This document shows positions 10,362-18,402 of a stretch of 64,000 nt of DNA, piece by piece (the first letter of the stretch is position 1; each line of letters starts with the position of its first letter). Position numbers and translations under genes: made by a program. The DNA is from Advenella sp. FME57 (GTDB lineage: Bacteria > Pseudomonadota > Gammaproteobacteria > Burkholderiales > Burkholderiaceae_B): contig NZ_JABUXU010000009.1 of assembly GCF_014897675.1 (NCBI RefSeq), positions 62,001 to 126,000 of the forward strand, in the 5' to 3' direction. The notes below the pieces were generated by a model that was not told the origin of the DNA, made no database searches, and saw only the letters and a program-made list of their open reading frames with translations.

Positions 10362-10391
10362 TGGACAAGCCAGGCAATACAGTGTTAGAAT
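10362..10391 (+). promoter_or_regulatory. Promoter of tRNA-Val
   Basis: TGGACA at 10362-10367 and TAGAAT at 10386-10391, 18 bases apart, place transcription start a few bases ahead of the tRNA gene at 10407. Confidence 0.5.
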
Positions 10392-10406
10392 TCTCTTCTT
10401 TCTTGA

Positions 10407-10483
10407 AGGCGGTTAGCTCAGTTGGTTAGAGCGCTACGTTGACATCGTAGAGGTCGCTGGTTCGAATCCAGTACTGCCTACCA
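10407..10483 (+). tRNA. tRNA-Val (anticodon GAC)
   Basis: A full 77-base cloverleaf: acceptor arm AGGCGGT pairs with ACTGCCT (one G-U), D arm with AGCTCAGTTGGTTAGAGC, anticodon stem CTACG/CGTAG enclosing TTGACAT with anticodon GAC, T arm GGTTCGAATCC, and an encoded CCA end at 10481-10483. It reads GUC and GUU valine codons. Confidence 0.97.
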
Positions 10484-10570
10484 GTTTTATCTGTCATGCA
10501 CTGGTAGAGTATTCGAGTTTTTTTTCAAAGACTTTTTAAGCTTTATCACCGGCCAGACAATATCATCAAG

Positions 10571-10600
10571 CCCGCAAGCATTTTGCCCTGCGGGTTTTTT
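10571..10600 (+). terminator. Intrinsic terminator behind tRNA-Val
   Basis: CCCGCA at 10571-10576 pairs with TGCGGG at 10589-10594 and is followed by six T. It would end the tRNA-Val transcript. Confidence 0.8.
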
Positions 10601-10767
10601 ATTGCCTGTCAATTTTTCAATTATCTGCCTGTCTATCTCTTTATTTGTCCCGCAGGGGCCGCTACAGCTACCATTGATGACAAATCGCGATCTGGCAATC
10701 CGGCAATGGCATGAATCTATTTTTCAGTTTTTGCTCAAGGCGCGTGTGTGCTGCCAATCTGCCGCGC

Positions 10768-11106
10768 TCAGGGACGCTGTTCGGCCCATTTGAGCAGCGA
10801 ATCCAGGGCAGGGCACAGCGCCTGGCCCCATTCAGTCAGGCCGTATTCCACTTTGGGTGGCACCTCTTGGTGATCGATCCGGCGCACAATGCCGTCGGTC
10901 TCCAATTGGCGTAATTGCTGAATCAGCATCTTCTGGGAAATGCCAGGCAGTGTGCGTTCGAGTTCGGAAAAACGCAGTAAACTTCCACCAAAAAGACGAA
11001 ACAGAATAAGCAGTTTCCAGCGTCCTTCCAGCACGCGAATCGCCTGCTCAACGCCATCGGCTGCTGTATCGGCGGTATACGCGGGTCGGGTTATGTTCAT
11101 GGTCAT
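10768..11106 (-). CDS. HxlR-family transcriptional regulator
   Basis: Winged helix-turn-helix regulator of the HxlR (MarR-like) family, about 112 residues. The core shows LEGRWKLLILFRLF, then FSELERTLPGISQKMLIQQL (recognition helix region) and DGIVRRIDHQEVPPKVEYGLT (wing), all characteristic of the family. The start may be ATG at 11106 or ATG at 11100; an upstream TTG at 11121 is less likely. It faces an NTF2-like/SDR pair across 142 bases that hold a stacked operator, so it probably controls both itself and that pair, as HxlR regulators often do with divergent redox or aldehyde-stress genes. Confidence 0.88.
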   Translation of the reverse strand: MTMNITRPAYTADTAADGVEQAIRVLEGRWKLLILFRLFGGSLLRFSELERTLPGISQKMLIQQLRQLETDGIVRRIDHQEVPPKVEYGLTEWGQALCPALDSLLKWAEQRP

Positions 11107-11123
11107 TTCTTTGTGGGTCAATG

Positions 11124-11172
11124 GTGCTTACTTTTTAGCACTTACTTTTTAGTGCGTACTTGTTGAAAAGTA
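11124..11172. promoter_or_regulatory. Stacked HxlR-type operator
   Basis: Two 18-base dyads overlap by 4 bases: GTGCTTACTTTTTAGCAC (11124-11141) and GCACTTACTTTTTAGTGC (11138-11155). A third, looser dyad, TACTT-N6-AAGTA, lies at 11157-11172. The ACTTACTTTTTAGT core resembles operators of HxlR-family regulators. The array sits between the regulator and the divergent NTF2-like gene. Confidence 0.65.
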
Positions 11173-11248
11173 AGTTTAGTGCCAGTATTTTCAAAAATCA
11201 AATTAAAGCTGTCGATTTTTGTTTACCCCACATGCATGGAGAACTTGA

Positions 11249-11575
11249 ATGTCTGTCAATTTACCGGAACCGATCCTGGCTTATTTCAATGCCGATAGAG
11301 ATAACGGCAAGGCGCTCGCCGATTGCTTTACTGAACAAGGTGTCGTTATAGATGAAAAGCAAACGTATAACGGACGCGCTGCCATTGAGCGCTGGCGCGC
11401 TGAAGCGACTGCAAAATACGTCTATACGTCCGAGCCTTTCGATGTGATCGAACAGGACCAGCAAATCATCGTGAGCAGCCGTTTGCAAGGCAATTTTCCA
11501 GGCAGTCCAATTCATATCCGGTATCGTTTCGTACTAGAAGACAATAAAATCGCCTCGCTGGAGATTGCCCCATGA
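11249..11575 (+). CDS. NTF2-like (SnoaL-type) small protein
   Basis: 108 residues with the cone-shaped NTF2-like fold pattern: an N-terminal helix ([19 protein letters not shown]), a [18 protein letters not shown] segment typical of SnoaL-like nuclear-transport-factor-2 domains, and alternating beta strands to the end. GGAG stands 7-10 bases ahead of the ATG. Its stop overlaps the start of the SDR gene (ATGA). Such proteins may be isomerases, hydrolases or binding partners; no catalytic assignment is possible. Probably controlled by the divergent HxlR regulator. Confidence 0.75.
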   Translation: MSVNLPEPILAYFNADRDNGKALADCFTEQGVVIDEKQTYNGRAAIERWRAEATAKYVYTSEPFDVIEQDQQIIVSSRLQGNFPGSPIHIRYRFVLEDNKIASLEIAP

Positions 11576-12354
11576 GCTTTGACCTGAATATCGAAGGCTG
11601 TCGGGCGCTGGTTACCGGCGGCACCGCGGGTGTGGGGGCAGAGGTTGTCAACGTGCTGCATGAGCTGGGCGTACACATCATTGCTACAGCCCGCAAGGTG
11701 CCCGATCGCGCGCCGGACAATATATCCTACATTGCCGCAGATATCGCAACGCCAGACGGATGCGCTGCGGTATGCGATGCTGTACTGGAACAATGGGGTG
11801 GTGTTGATTTCCTCATTCATGTTGTCGGCGGATCGAGTTCGCCACCCGGCGGTTATCTGGCGTTGAACGACCAGTATTGGCAACAGGAGCTGAACCTGAA
11901 TCTGATGCCAGCTGTCCGTATTGATCGATCCTTGCTGCCGTCCATGATCAAGCAGGGATCAGGCGTGATTATTCATGTCACCTCCATTCAGCACGAACTG
12001 CCATTGCCGGAAGCTACAACTGCCTATGCCGCAGCTAAGGCAGCACTGGCCACCTACAGCAAGAGCTTGTCAAAAGAAGTATCTCCAAAAGGGGTGCGGG
12101 TAATCCGGGTATCGCCAGGCTGGATTGAAACCGAGGCCGCCGCACAACTGGCTAGTCGCCTGGCGCAAAACAACAATACCGATTATGCCGGCGGGAAAAA
12201 AATAATCATGGACGCGCTTGGCGGGATTCCGTTAGGGCGCCCGGCCAAGCCGCAGGAAGTGGCTGATCTTATCGCTTTCCTGGTCTCGCCCAGAGCGGGC
12301 TCAATCACTGGCACCGAATATGTGATCGATGGTGGCACGGTGCCTACAGTCTGA
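11572..12354 (+). CDS. Short-chain dehydrogenase/reductase
   Basis: NAD(P)-dependent SDR oxidoreductase of 260 residues. TGGTAGVG at 15-22 is the dinucleotide-binding glycine motif, Ser138 and YAAAK (Tyr152, Lys156) form the classical catalytic set, and PGWIETEA follows the active site. Substrate cannot be told from the sequence. Coupled to the NTF2-like gene by a 4-base overlap, which suggests the pair acts on the same compound. Confidence 0.88.
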   Translation: MSFDLNIEGCRALVTGGTAGVGAEVVNVLHELGVHIIATARKVPDRAPDNISYIAADIATPDGCAAVCDAVLEQWGGVDFLIHVVGGSSSPPGGYLALNDQYWQQELNLNLMPAVRIDRSLLPSMIKQGSGVIIHVTSIQHELPLPEATTAYAAAKAALATYSKSLSKEVSPKGVRVIRVSPGWIETEAAAQLASRLAQNNNTDYAGGKKIIMDALGGIPLGRPAKPQEVADLIAFLVSPRAGSITGTEYVIDGGTVPTV

Positions 12355-12520
12355 CAGCAGTAAAACCGTCTGGCAATGAGTCAATATGCGCGCAGGGGCG
12401 CACAACGGTTCCATGGTCGTGTAAATCATATCAGAAGAGAAGGGGACCGTGACGTGACGAAAGCCTTGGCTTATGGCCGCTTTTGGTAAAGGTGGCTATA
12501 TCCGGACAGCGATGATGCCG

Positions 12521-13480
12521 TCAGCGTGATTGCAGGTCAGGTGTTCGGTATGCTTCTTGTTTATCCCTGTGGCTGATGATCGTGCCCCGCGCAGGTTCAA
12601 TGACTTCTTCAAGCAACCAGTCAAAGGCAATTGGCCACAGCGAGTCAACGAAGCGGCTGTGGAAGAACGCGAAGTGCCCGATTCTCTCATGTTCAATGCT
12701 TGCTGGCGATATTCGCAGGTGATATCGTTCGCAGCCGCTATAGTAGTCAAGTACTCGGTCCAGTGCAGCCGGTGTGCCAAAGGGATCGTCACTGACACCC
12801 AGCGCCAGCACCGATGCCTCCACTTGCCCAAAGCGCGCCGGCAGTACGCTCATTTCGGCGACCGTTTTGCCGTATTTGCGACCAATAGATCGTTCAAACC
12901 GTGGGCCCATGCCGGCCCAGTCCATAGCCACGCCTTTGGGCGTGTCTTCCATCCACCCCAGGCGCCTGGCCGGTACGAATCCGAATGCCTTTGTCAGTAG
13001 CGGCATGACGACATGCCATTGCAGGAACATGCTGGTACGTGACCGTCGTGCATAATCGCGCCAGTAAGCGTACTGCGCGCCCATGGTGAAAATGCGCTTG
13101 ATCAAATGTGACGATGGCGCCAGTCCGATCAGAAATCCGCCAATCGAATGGCCCACGACATAGATGGGTGAATTGCAAAAATGGGTGTGGACATATTGAA
13201 GCACCGCTTCAAAATCCGCCTGGCCCCAATCGAGCCATCCTGCTGCAAGGCCGCGCAATGAACCGTATTTTGAATCGCCGATACCGCGATAGTCATAGGT
13301 CAGCACTGTGCAGCCCCGTGCGTGCAATGCCTGGGCAAACCTGTCGTAGTACCGACAGCGTACTGATGTGGCGCTATTGATGATGACCACGGGGCGGTGC
13401 GAATTGATCTGCGCAAAGCGCCACAAGTTCGCCTGCAGCTGGTATCCATCGGTTGTGATTATCTGAATTGGCTGCGGCAT
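12521..13480 (-). CDS. Alpha/beta hydrolase
   Basis: About 319 residues with the alpha/beta-hydrolase fold: oxyanion-side strand VVIINSATSV, YDYRGIGDS near 62-70, and the nucleophile elbow GHSIGG with Ser112. The probable catalytic His lies in the late segment ERIGHFAFF. It resembles the conserved predicted-hydrolase group COG4757-like rather than a named esterase. ATG at 13480 is chosen because AAGGAC precedes it. It follows the thioesterase gene at 17 bases, so the two are probably co-transcribed. Confidence 0.8.
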   Translation of the reverse strand: MPQPIQIITTDGYQLQANLWRFAQINSHRPVVIINSATSVRCRYYDRFAQALHARGCTVLTYDYRGIGDSKYGSLRGLAAGWLDWGQADFEAVLQYVHTHFCNSPIYVVGHSIGGFLIGLAPSSHLIKRIFTMGAQYAYWRDYARRSRTSMFLQWHVVMPLLTKAFGFVPARRLGWMEDTPKGVAMDWAGMGPRFERSIGRKYGKTVAEMSVLPARFGQVEASVLALGVSDDPFGTPAALDRVLDYYSGCERYHLRISPASIEHERIGHFAFFHSRFVDSLWPIAFDWLLEEVIEPARGTIISHRDKQEAYRTPDLQSR

Positions 13481-13497
13481 GGCAAAGGTCCTTCGTC

Positions 13498-13929
13498 TCA
13501 ACCGTTATGGGCAACATTCACAATGGTGGCCTGGATCAACGCAACGGTTTTGCCAACGCTGCCGTTGTCGTCCAGCTTGTGGACTTCTCCCGTGCAAACG
13601 GTCAGCAGTCTGCCCGCATTCTGTACTTTTCCGATTGCGATAAAGGCCGGGCCAAGCGCCGGGCGTAGCAGATTGATTTTAAACTCCGCAGTCACAACTT
13701 CATATCCGGCCGGCGCCATGGTCAGGGCGGCATAACCGCAAGCGCTGTCGACAATGCTGGTGACGGCGCCGGCATGCAAATAGCCATGCTGCTGCGACAG
13801 GTGCGTTGAAAATGGCAATGTGATGTGCACCTCTGCTTCCTGTATCAGCGTCAATCTGGCGCCCAGGGTATGCATCAATCCCTGTTTGTTGAAGCTGGCT
13901 GTTATTCGTTGCTGTATGTTGTTATCCAT
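13498..13929 (-). CDS. PaaI-family hotdog thioesterase
   Basis: 143 residues with the hotdog-fold acyl-CoA thioesterase signature HGYLHAGAVTSIVDSACGYAA (split here as HGYLHAGAV and DSACGYAA near residues 48-68), in which the HGG-like loop and the following Asp are catalytic in the family. It would hydrolyse acyl- or aryl-CoA esters in the cytoplasm. It is upstream of an alpha/beta hydrolase on the same strand. Confidence 0.85.
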   Translation of the reverse strand: MDNNIQQRITASFNKQGLMHTLGARLTLIQEAEVHITLPFSTHLSQQHGYLHAGAVTSIVDSACGYAALTMAPAGYEVVTAEFKINLLRPALGPAFIAIGKVQNAGRLLTVCTGEVHKLDDNGSVGKTVALIQATIVNVAHNG

Positions 13930-14452
13930 GACTGGTCATTAGTGAATGATTAATCAAGACAGAATGTCTCCCCAGTTCGATTATAGGAGAGGATTCGATG
14001 GCCAGTGCAGTGGCCAGGCGTGGGGCGCATCGATGTCGTTGATCGATTTGCAAGGGGGCGTCTGGCAAGGTGATGGCCTCTCTGGTTTGGAGGACTGTTT
14101 TTCTGCCTGGGGATCACTTCAGGATTTTTCTCTTTTATGCTTCTGTTGGGTTGCCACTGTCAGTGGCTTTTATGGTGGATATGACCATGCTTTCCGGGGG
14201 GCAAGGGTAAAACACACTATAGGTCCGATGCTTTTGAGGCTCAGCATAGATTGTACATACGCAGGCAAGGGCAGCACTAAGGGTTCAATGAACGCAATTG
14301 AGGGAGAGTCCAGGTTGGGGACAGGCGGGGTAAGAAGACAGCGAAGACGGTGCTGACAGTGATGGCAAGTAAATGCAATACGCAGGCGACAGCGGTACGA
14401 AGATCACAGGCGTCCGGTACTGCGATGCCTGGCGAATTACTTAGAAGGCTGC
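13930..14452. other. Intergenic stretch, no supported gene
   Basis: A 523-base gap. A plus-strand frame is open at 13946-14356, but its translation is low-complexity, lacks any recognisable motif and has no ribosome site, so it is not called. No tRNA, terminator or clear promoter is seen. Confidence 0.4.
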
Positions 14453-14605
14453 TTATGTGCCAGCCTTGAAGGCGCGAATCAAATCGCGAACCTGAAGCAT
14501 GTAACCTTTTGCCACGTTCCTGTTGCCGCTGGAGCGGGCCAGTTTATACTTGGTCACTGCCTTTCGGATCAGGCCGATATGGACCTGTTGGTATGCTGCG
14601 TTCAT
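14453..14605 (-). CDS. 50-residue basic hypothetical protein
   Basis: ATG at 14605 has GGAG with ideal 6-base spacing. The protein starts MNAAYQQVHIGLIRKAV and is basic and mostly helical in pattern, ending RDLIRAFKAGT. It has no signal peptide or membrane segment. No family is recognised. It stands alone between an intergenic gap and a minus-strand terminator, with A/T-rich DNA upstream that could hold its own promoter. Confidence 0.55.
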   Translation of the reverse strand: MNAAYQQVHIGLIRKAVTKYKLARSSGNRNVAKGYMLQVRDLIRAFKAGT

Positions 14606-14925
14606 ACTCATCTCCACGTGAATACATACCGATTTTACACTTTTATTACAAGTTGATGCATTCGGTGAAAACCAGTATATGTTGCTTGATATCCACAAGT
14701 ACCTATGTTGAATACAGAAGCTGGATACGGGAGCATAAACGCAGGGCAAAAAAAAGCCAGCTGCAATAGCTGGCGAGTTCACCCAAAAGCAATGAGTTAA
14801 TGCCATTGTAGGGGGATGGCTCCCAAAGCACAATTTAACAAATGTCAAGTTTGCATCTTTGGGCGCAAGGGTGAAGCGAATGTGCTCCGTAAAGGCGGTT
14901 TGAGCAGGTCCGGCACCCGGCAGGA
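14606..14925. other. Intergenic stretch with a minus-strand terminator
   Basis: A 320-base gap between two minus-strand small genes. Apart from the terminator at 14748-14774 and A/T-rich DNA ahead of the 50-residue gene, nothing is recognised. Confidence 0.4.
14748..14774 (-). terminator. Intrinsic terminator (minus strand)
   Basis: On the minus strand GCCAGCT pairs with AGCTGGC around a 5-base loop and is followed by eight T. It would end the transcript of the membrane protein gene at 14926-15267. Confidence 0.85.
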
Positions 14926-15267
14926 TCAGCGAACCAGCAGCAGCCCCAGTCTGGTCACCGCATAGAAAGCCAGTCCGGCTGCGGCGATGCATGCAATGTA
15001 AGGGGGGGCACTAAGCCAGGGCCGCTGGCCCACGATAAAGCGGCTGGTGAAACCTGCAAAGGACAGGCTGTACAGAATGCAGGCGATATGCAGCACCGTA
15101 GGGTTTGACAATGAAAACCCCAGCATGAACAGGGCGGTGCCGATCATGAACGAAGGTAGCGCCACGGCAAAGCTGGCGGCGCGGTACATGGCTGCGCCAT
15201 CAATCTCCCAGTGCGGGTCCTGTTGCGCGGGCGTTGTATCTGCAGAATCAGTATTGTGTGGTTTCAT
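14926..15267 (-). CDS. Small integral membrane protein
   Basis: 113 residues. A polar N-terminus of about 25 residues precedes three likely membrane segments (near 35-55, 58-75 and 88-112); the end is highly hydrophobic with a short basic tail. ATG at 15267 has AAAGGA eight bases upstream. No family recognised and no catalytic motif seen. It ends in a strong terminator and lies just downstream of a LysR regulator gene on the same strand. Confidence 0.6.
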   Translation of the reverse strand: MKPHNTDSADTTPAQQDPHWEIDGAAMYRAASFAVALPSFMIGTALFMLGFSLSNPTVLHIACILYSLSFAGFTSRFIVGQRPWLSAPPYIACIAAAGLAFYAVTRLGLLLVR

Positions 15268-15312
15268 GCGCGCGATCCTTTGAGGCAAGAAGGGGCCGGA
15301 TGCATCCGTGTT

Positions 15313-16200
15313 TTATTCAGGAGCCAGAATATGTTGCATCAGCGCCGTTACATAGGCTGGTAATTGTTCGCTGTCCCGTACGCATAGCACCAGATTGCGG
15401 CAGGCCCAGGCGTCAGAAAGTGCAATGATATTCAATTGCTGTGCCCGACGGTGGCGTTTGGCAGCAGCCAGCGGCACAATGGCAATCCCGACCCCATTGC
15501 CTACCATTCTGCAGACTGCGTCGATGCTGCGTACCCGCACCCGGTAATGCAGATGCCTGCCCGCCTGGCGACCGTGCGCTGCAATGTGCTCCTGCAAGGC
15601 GCTGCCTGCCACCAGTCCGGCAAAGTCCAGATGGCTGATCTGGGCAAGACTGGCCGGATTTGCAATGGCTTCAGGATACTCGGGCCCGGTAATAACAACA
15701 AGTCGGTCTGCGCCTACCGGGAAAAGTTGAAGGTCGTGCAGATCAGCCGAATCGGCAACCAGCCCGATATCGGCCATGCCCTGGCGGATCAGATCAGCAA
15801 TATCAGTACTGGTGCGTTCCTCCAAATCGATTGAAATATCAGGGTGACGCTTCAGGAAGGTGCCCAGCAACGCCGGCAGGTGCTCGTTGCAGGCCGATGT
15901 GTTGCCCAACAGCCTGACATGTCCTTTGATCCCGCTGCTGTACTGCCCCAGGTCGCCGTGCATGCGTTCCATTTGCTGCACAACAACGCTGGCGTGATGC
16001 AGCAGCGTGCGCCCGGCAGGCGTCAGTTGCACGCCTCTGTGGCTGCGATTGAGCAGCAGCACGCCCAGCACGTCTTCCATTCCCTTTATGCGCTCACTGG
16101 CCGATGCCGTGGTGATATGGCAGCGGCGTGCAGCTTCGGTAATGGTGCCCGATTCGTGCACGCTCAGGAACAGGCGAAGGTCGGTCAGGTCAAAGCGCAT
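15313..16200 (-). CDS. LysR-type transcriptional regulator
   Basis: 295 residues. The N-terminal winged HTH (residues 1-60, DLRLFLSVHESGTITEAARR then ASASERIKGME) is typical of LysR regulators, followed by the periplasmic-binding-like effector domain. It faces the TauE-type exporter gene; the region between has TAAGG/CCTTA and GGAAAT-type dyads that would suit a LysR protein. It probably controls the exporter in response to a small organic anion; the inducer is not known. Confidence 0.88.
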   Translation of the reverse strand: MRFDLTDLRLFLSVHESGTITEAARRCHITTASASERIKGMEDVLGVLLLNRSHRGVQLTPAGRTLLHHASVVVQQMERMHGDLGQYSSGIKGHVRLLGNTSACNEHLPALLGTFLKRHPDISIDLEERTSTDIADLIRQGMADIGLVADSADLHDLQLFPVGADRLVVITGPEYPEAIANPASLAQISHLDFAGLVAGSALQEHIAAHGRQAGRHLHYRVRVRSIDAVCRMVGNGVGIAIVPLAAAKRHRRAQQLNIIALSDAWACRNLVLCVRDSEQLPAYVTALMQHILAPE

Positions 16201-16386
16201 GGTCGCAGTATAACAGGCTGATTATGGAAATTCCTTAATCTGTAATCGACATTTCCTGATTTTCAGCTTTTTGACCAGCCCCTACAATAGGGGTATGTTG
16301 CGATTTTGTCCCTGGGAGGCCGGCAAAATATTCGGCAATGGTCGTAGGCACTGGTTGTAGACGAGTCCATGTTCTCACGACCAGCT

Positions 16387-16401
16387 TAAGGTATTTCCTT
16401 A
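16387..16401. promoter_or_regulatory. Dyad ahead of the TauE-type exporter gene
   Basis: TAAGG-TATTT-CCTTA, a perfect 5-base dyad with 5-base spacer, ends 21 bases before the exporter start. A related GGAAATTCCTTA element lies at about 16226-16237 near the LysR start. Confidence 0.45.
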
Positions 16402-16422
16402 TGCAGATTTCCAATTGAGCAC

Positions 16423-17238
16423 ATGCTCACACTTTTTATGGCGCGCAAATCCATGGACTTTTTCACCGAGCATTTTTCTATCTTCAACGCAAGTGGCGCC
16501 TATTCAGTCGGCACACTGGTGCTGGTGACAACCGTGTTCATCCTTGCCGGCGCAGTCAAGGGCGTTGTGGGGCTGGGATTGCCCACCATTTCCATGGCGT
16601 TGCTGGCATTGTTGATGTCGCCGGCGCAGGCCGCGGCATTGCTGGTGATCCCGTCGCTGTTGACCAATATCTGGCAAATGCGGCCCTTTGATGCCGTGCC
16701 TCCATTATTGCGTAGTATTGGCACAATGCAGATTGGGATATTTGTCGGTACGATGATGGGAGCCTGGCTGTTGGGGGCGCCAGCCGGAGATGCAGCCGGC
16801 GTCGCCCTTGGGGTGGCGCTGGTGGCCTATGCATGTTGGGGGTTGACCGGGCGTTCAATCGTGGTTTCACCTGCTGCACGAACCTGGATGGGGCCATTGG
16901 TCGGCTTTGCGACCGGATTCATTACCGCGGCAACCGGTGTTTTCGTTGTGCCGGCAGTACCCTATCTGCAGGCGCTGCAACTGTCACGCGATCGCCTGAT
17001 TCAGGCGATGGGAGTGTCCTTTAGTGTTTCAACTATTGCATTGGCCCTAGGGCTGTGGCTCAACCACAGCTATGCCCCTGGCGCCGCAGGGGTCTCACTG
17101 CTGATGCTGATCCCGGCACTGATGGGTATGTCATTGGGGCAATCGCTCAGGCAAAGGTTGCCAGTGGCCCATTTCAAGAAGGTTTTCTTTTGCAGTCTGA
17201 TCGTACTGGGGCTTTATCAAGTGGCTGCCGCTGTCTGA
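16423..17238 (+). CDS. TauE/SafE-family membrane exporter
   Basis: About 271 residues with roughly eight membrane segments and the two-half TauE/SafE architecture; AGAVKGVVGLGLPT in the first half and GFATGFITAATGVFVVP in the second are the paired family motifs. Members export sulfonates, sulfite or other small organic anions. ATG at 16423 is used; ATG at 16453 is possible. Divergent from a LysR regulator that likely controls it. Confidence 0.85.
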   Translation: MLTLFMARKSMDFFTEHFSIFNASGAYSVGTLVLVTTVFILAGAVKGVVGLGLPTISMALLALLMSPAQAAALLVIPSLLTNIWQMRPFDAVPPLLRSIGTMQIGIFVGTMMGAWLLGAPAGDAAGVALGVALVAYACWGLTGRSIVVSPAARTWMGPLVGFATGFITAATGVFVVPAVPYLQALQLSRDRLIQAMGVSFSVSTIALALGLWLNHSYAPGAAGVSLLMLIPALMGMSLGQSLRQRLPVAHFKKVFFCSLIVLGLYQVAAAV

Positions 17239-17366
17239 GAAGCGCCAGTCTGCGTGGTCCGATCATGGTTCGCGCCATTGTTCTGCAAACGGCATATAAT
17301 AGGTGCAAACAATAAAATGATCGATGTCCTTTTCACGCTAGCCTGTACAACCGGGCCGTCACCTAT

Positions 17367-18137
17367 ATGCCACTCAGATATACCCGAACGCTGACCGATT
17401 CTGTTCGCACACAGAAAGCCGATAAACAGATCGGCACACTGCTGGCCTTTGTGGCCGGCGCAATCAATGCCGGTGGATTTCTGGCGGTTCATCAATACAC
17501 CTCGCACATGACCGGTATTGTTTCGACCATGGCTGATCAGTTGATTCTGGGCGCGTACGAGCTGGTCCTGGCTGGTTTGGCTGCATTGATCTGTTTTCTG
17601 TGCGGAAGCATTTGCACCACCATCATGGTCAATTACGCCAGGGTGCACCAAATGCGCAGCGAGTATGCCTTGCCACTTTTACTGGAAGCGGTGTTGCTGC
17701 TGTGTTTCGGCGTACTGGGGGCCCGGCTTGCCCAGATGCACGGTCTATTTGTGCCGATCACAGTCATGATTCTGTCGTTTCTCATGGGCTTGCAGAATGC
17801 GTTGATCACCAAGCTTTCCCGTTCCGTTATCCGAACCACCCATGTGACGGGAATCGTTACCGATATCGGCATTGAGCTGGGTAAGCTGTTCTATTGGAAC
17901 CGGGGACGCGTGCGGGAAGACAGCCATTTTGTGGTGGCAGATCGGGCTCGCCTGCGTCTGCATTGTGCGTTGCTGATTGCTTTTTTTGCTGGCGGCACAA
18001 TGGGGGCCTGGGGGTTTAATCATATTGGCTATATCGCGACGGTACCCTTGGCTTGCCTGCTGGTATTGGTTTCCGGCATACCGGCATTTGACGATATGCG
18101 TGCATGGCTCACCAACAGGCGACGCCCGGCCGAATAG
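17367..18137 (+). CDS. DUF1275 (YoaK-type) membrane protein
   Basis: 256 residues with six or so membrane segments. LLAFVAGAINAGGFLAVHQYTSHMTG near residues 25-50 and FLMGLQNALITKLS with RTTHVTGIVTDIGIELG are hallmark motifs of the DUF1275/YoaK family. The function of the family is not established; transport or membrane homeostasis has been suggested for some members. No strong ribosome site precedes the ATG. Confidence 0.85.
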   Translation: MPLRYTRTLTDSVRTQKADKQIGTLLAFVAGAINAGGFLAVHQYTSHMTGIVSTMADQLILGAYELVLAGLAALICFLCGSICTTIMVNYARVHQMRSEYALPLLLEAVLLLCFGVLGARLAQMHGLFVPITVMILSFLMGLQNALITKLSRSVIRTTHVTGIVTDIGIELGKLFYWNRGRVREDSHFVVADRARLRLHCALLIAFFAGGTMGAWGFNHIGYIATVPLACLLVLVSGIPAFDDMRAWLTNRRRPAE

Positions 18138-18371
18138 ACCGCATCGCTTGTGGCGTCAGTGCCGGACTGCTGGCCATTGGCGTGCGTGCCCTTTCATTCC
18201 CTGGACTTAACGGTCGGAGCCGGGCATATCGATCAGGCCTGCAGGCACTGGGATCAAGGCAAGAGATCGACTCTCTATAAAGATACCAATATGGTTTTGC
18301 AGACGCACTTGGCGCAATTGCAACAGGGGGCTGAAGTCTGCAGCACAGTGGGCCAGAATGGTGTATAAATG

Positions 18372-18387
18372 CTGTATAAATTTACAG
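18372..18387. promoter_or_regulatory. LexA (SOS) box of the exonuclease/GIY-YIG gene
   Basis: CTGT-ATAAATTT-ACAG, an exact CTGT-N8-ACAG box, ends 15 bases before the ATG at 18403. With two flanking bases each side it matches 16 of 20 positions of the E. coli LexA consensus. Its place rules against the alternative upstream start at 18358. Confidence 0.75.
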
Positions 18388-18402
18388 TGCTCAATCCTGC
18401 CC

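Noticed and set aside
13946-14356. 136-codon plus-strand frame
   Set aside because: No ribosome site, no recognisable motif and odd composition; it lies in a gap with no other coding signs.
18358-18402. Upstream ATG for the exonuclease/GIY-YIG gene
   Set aside because: It would place the LexA box inside the coding region, has no ribosome site and adds residues not seen in DnaQ-type domains.
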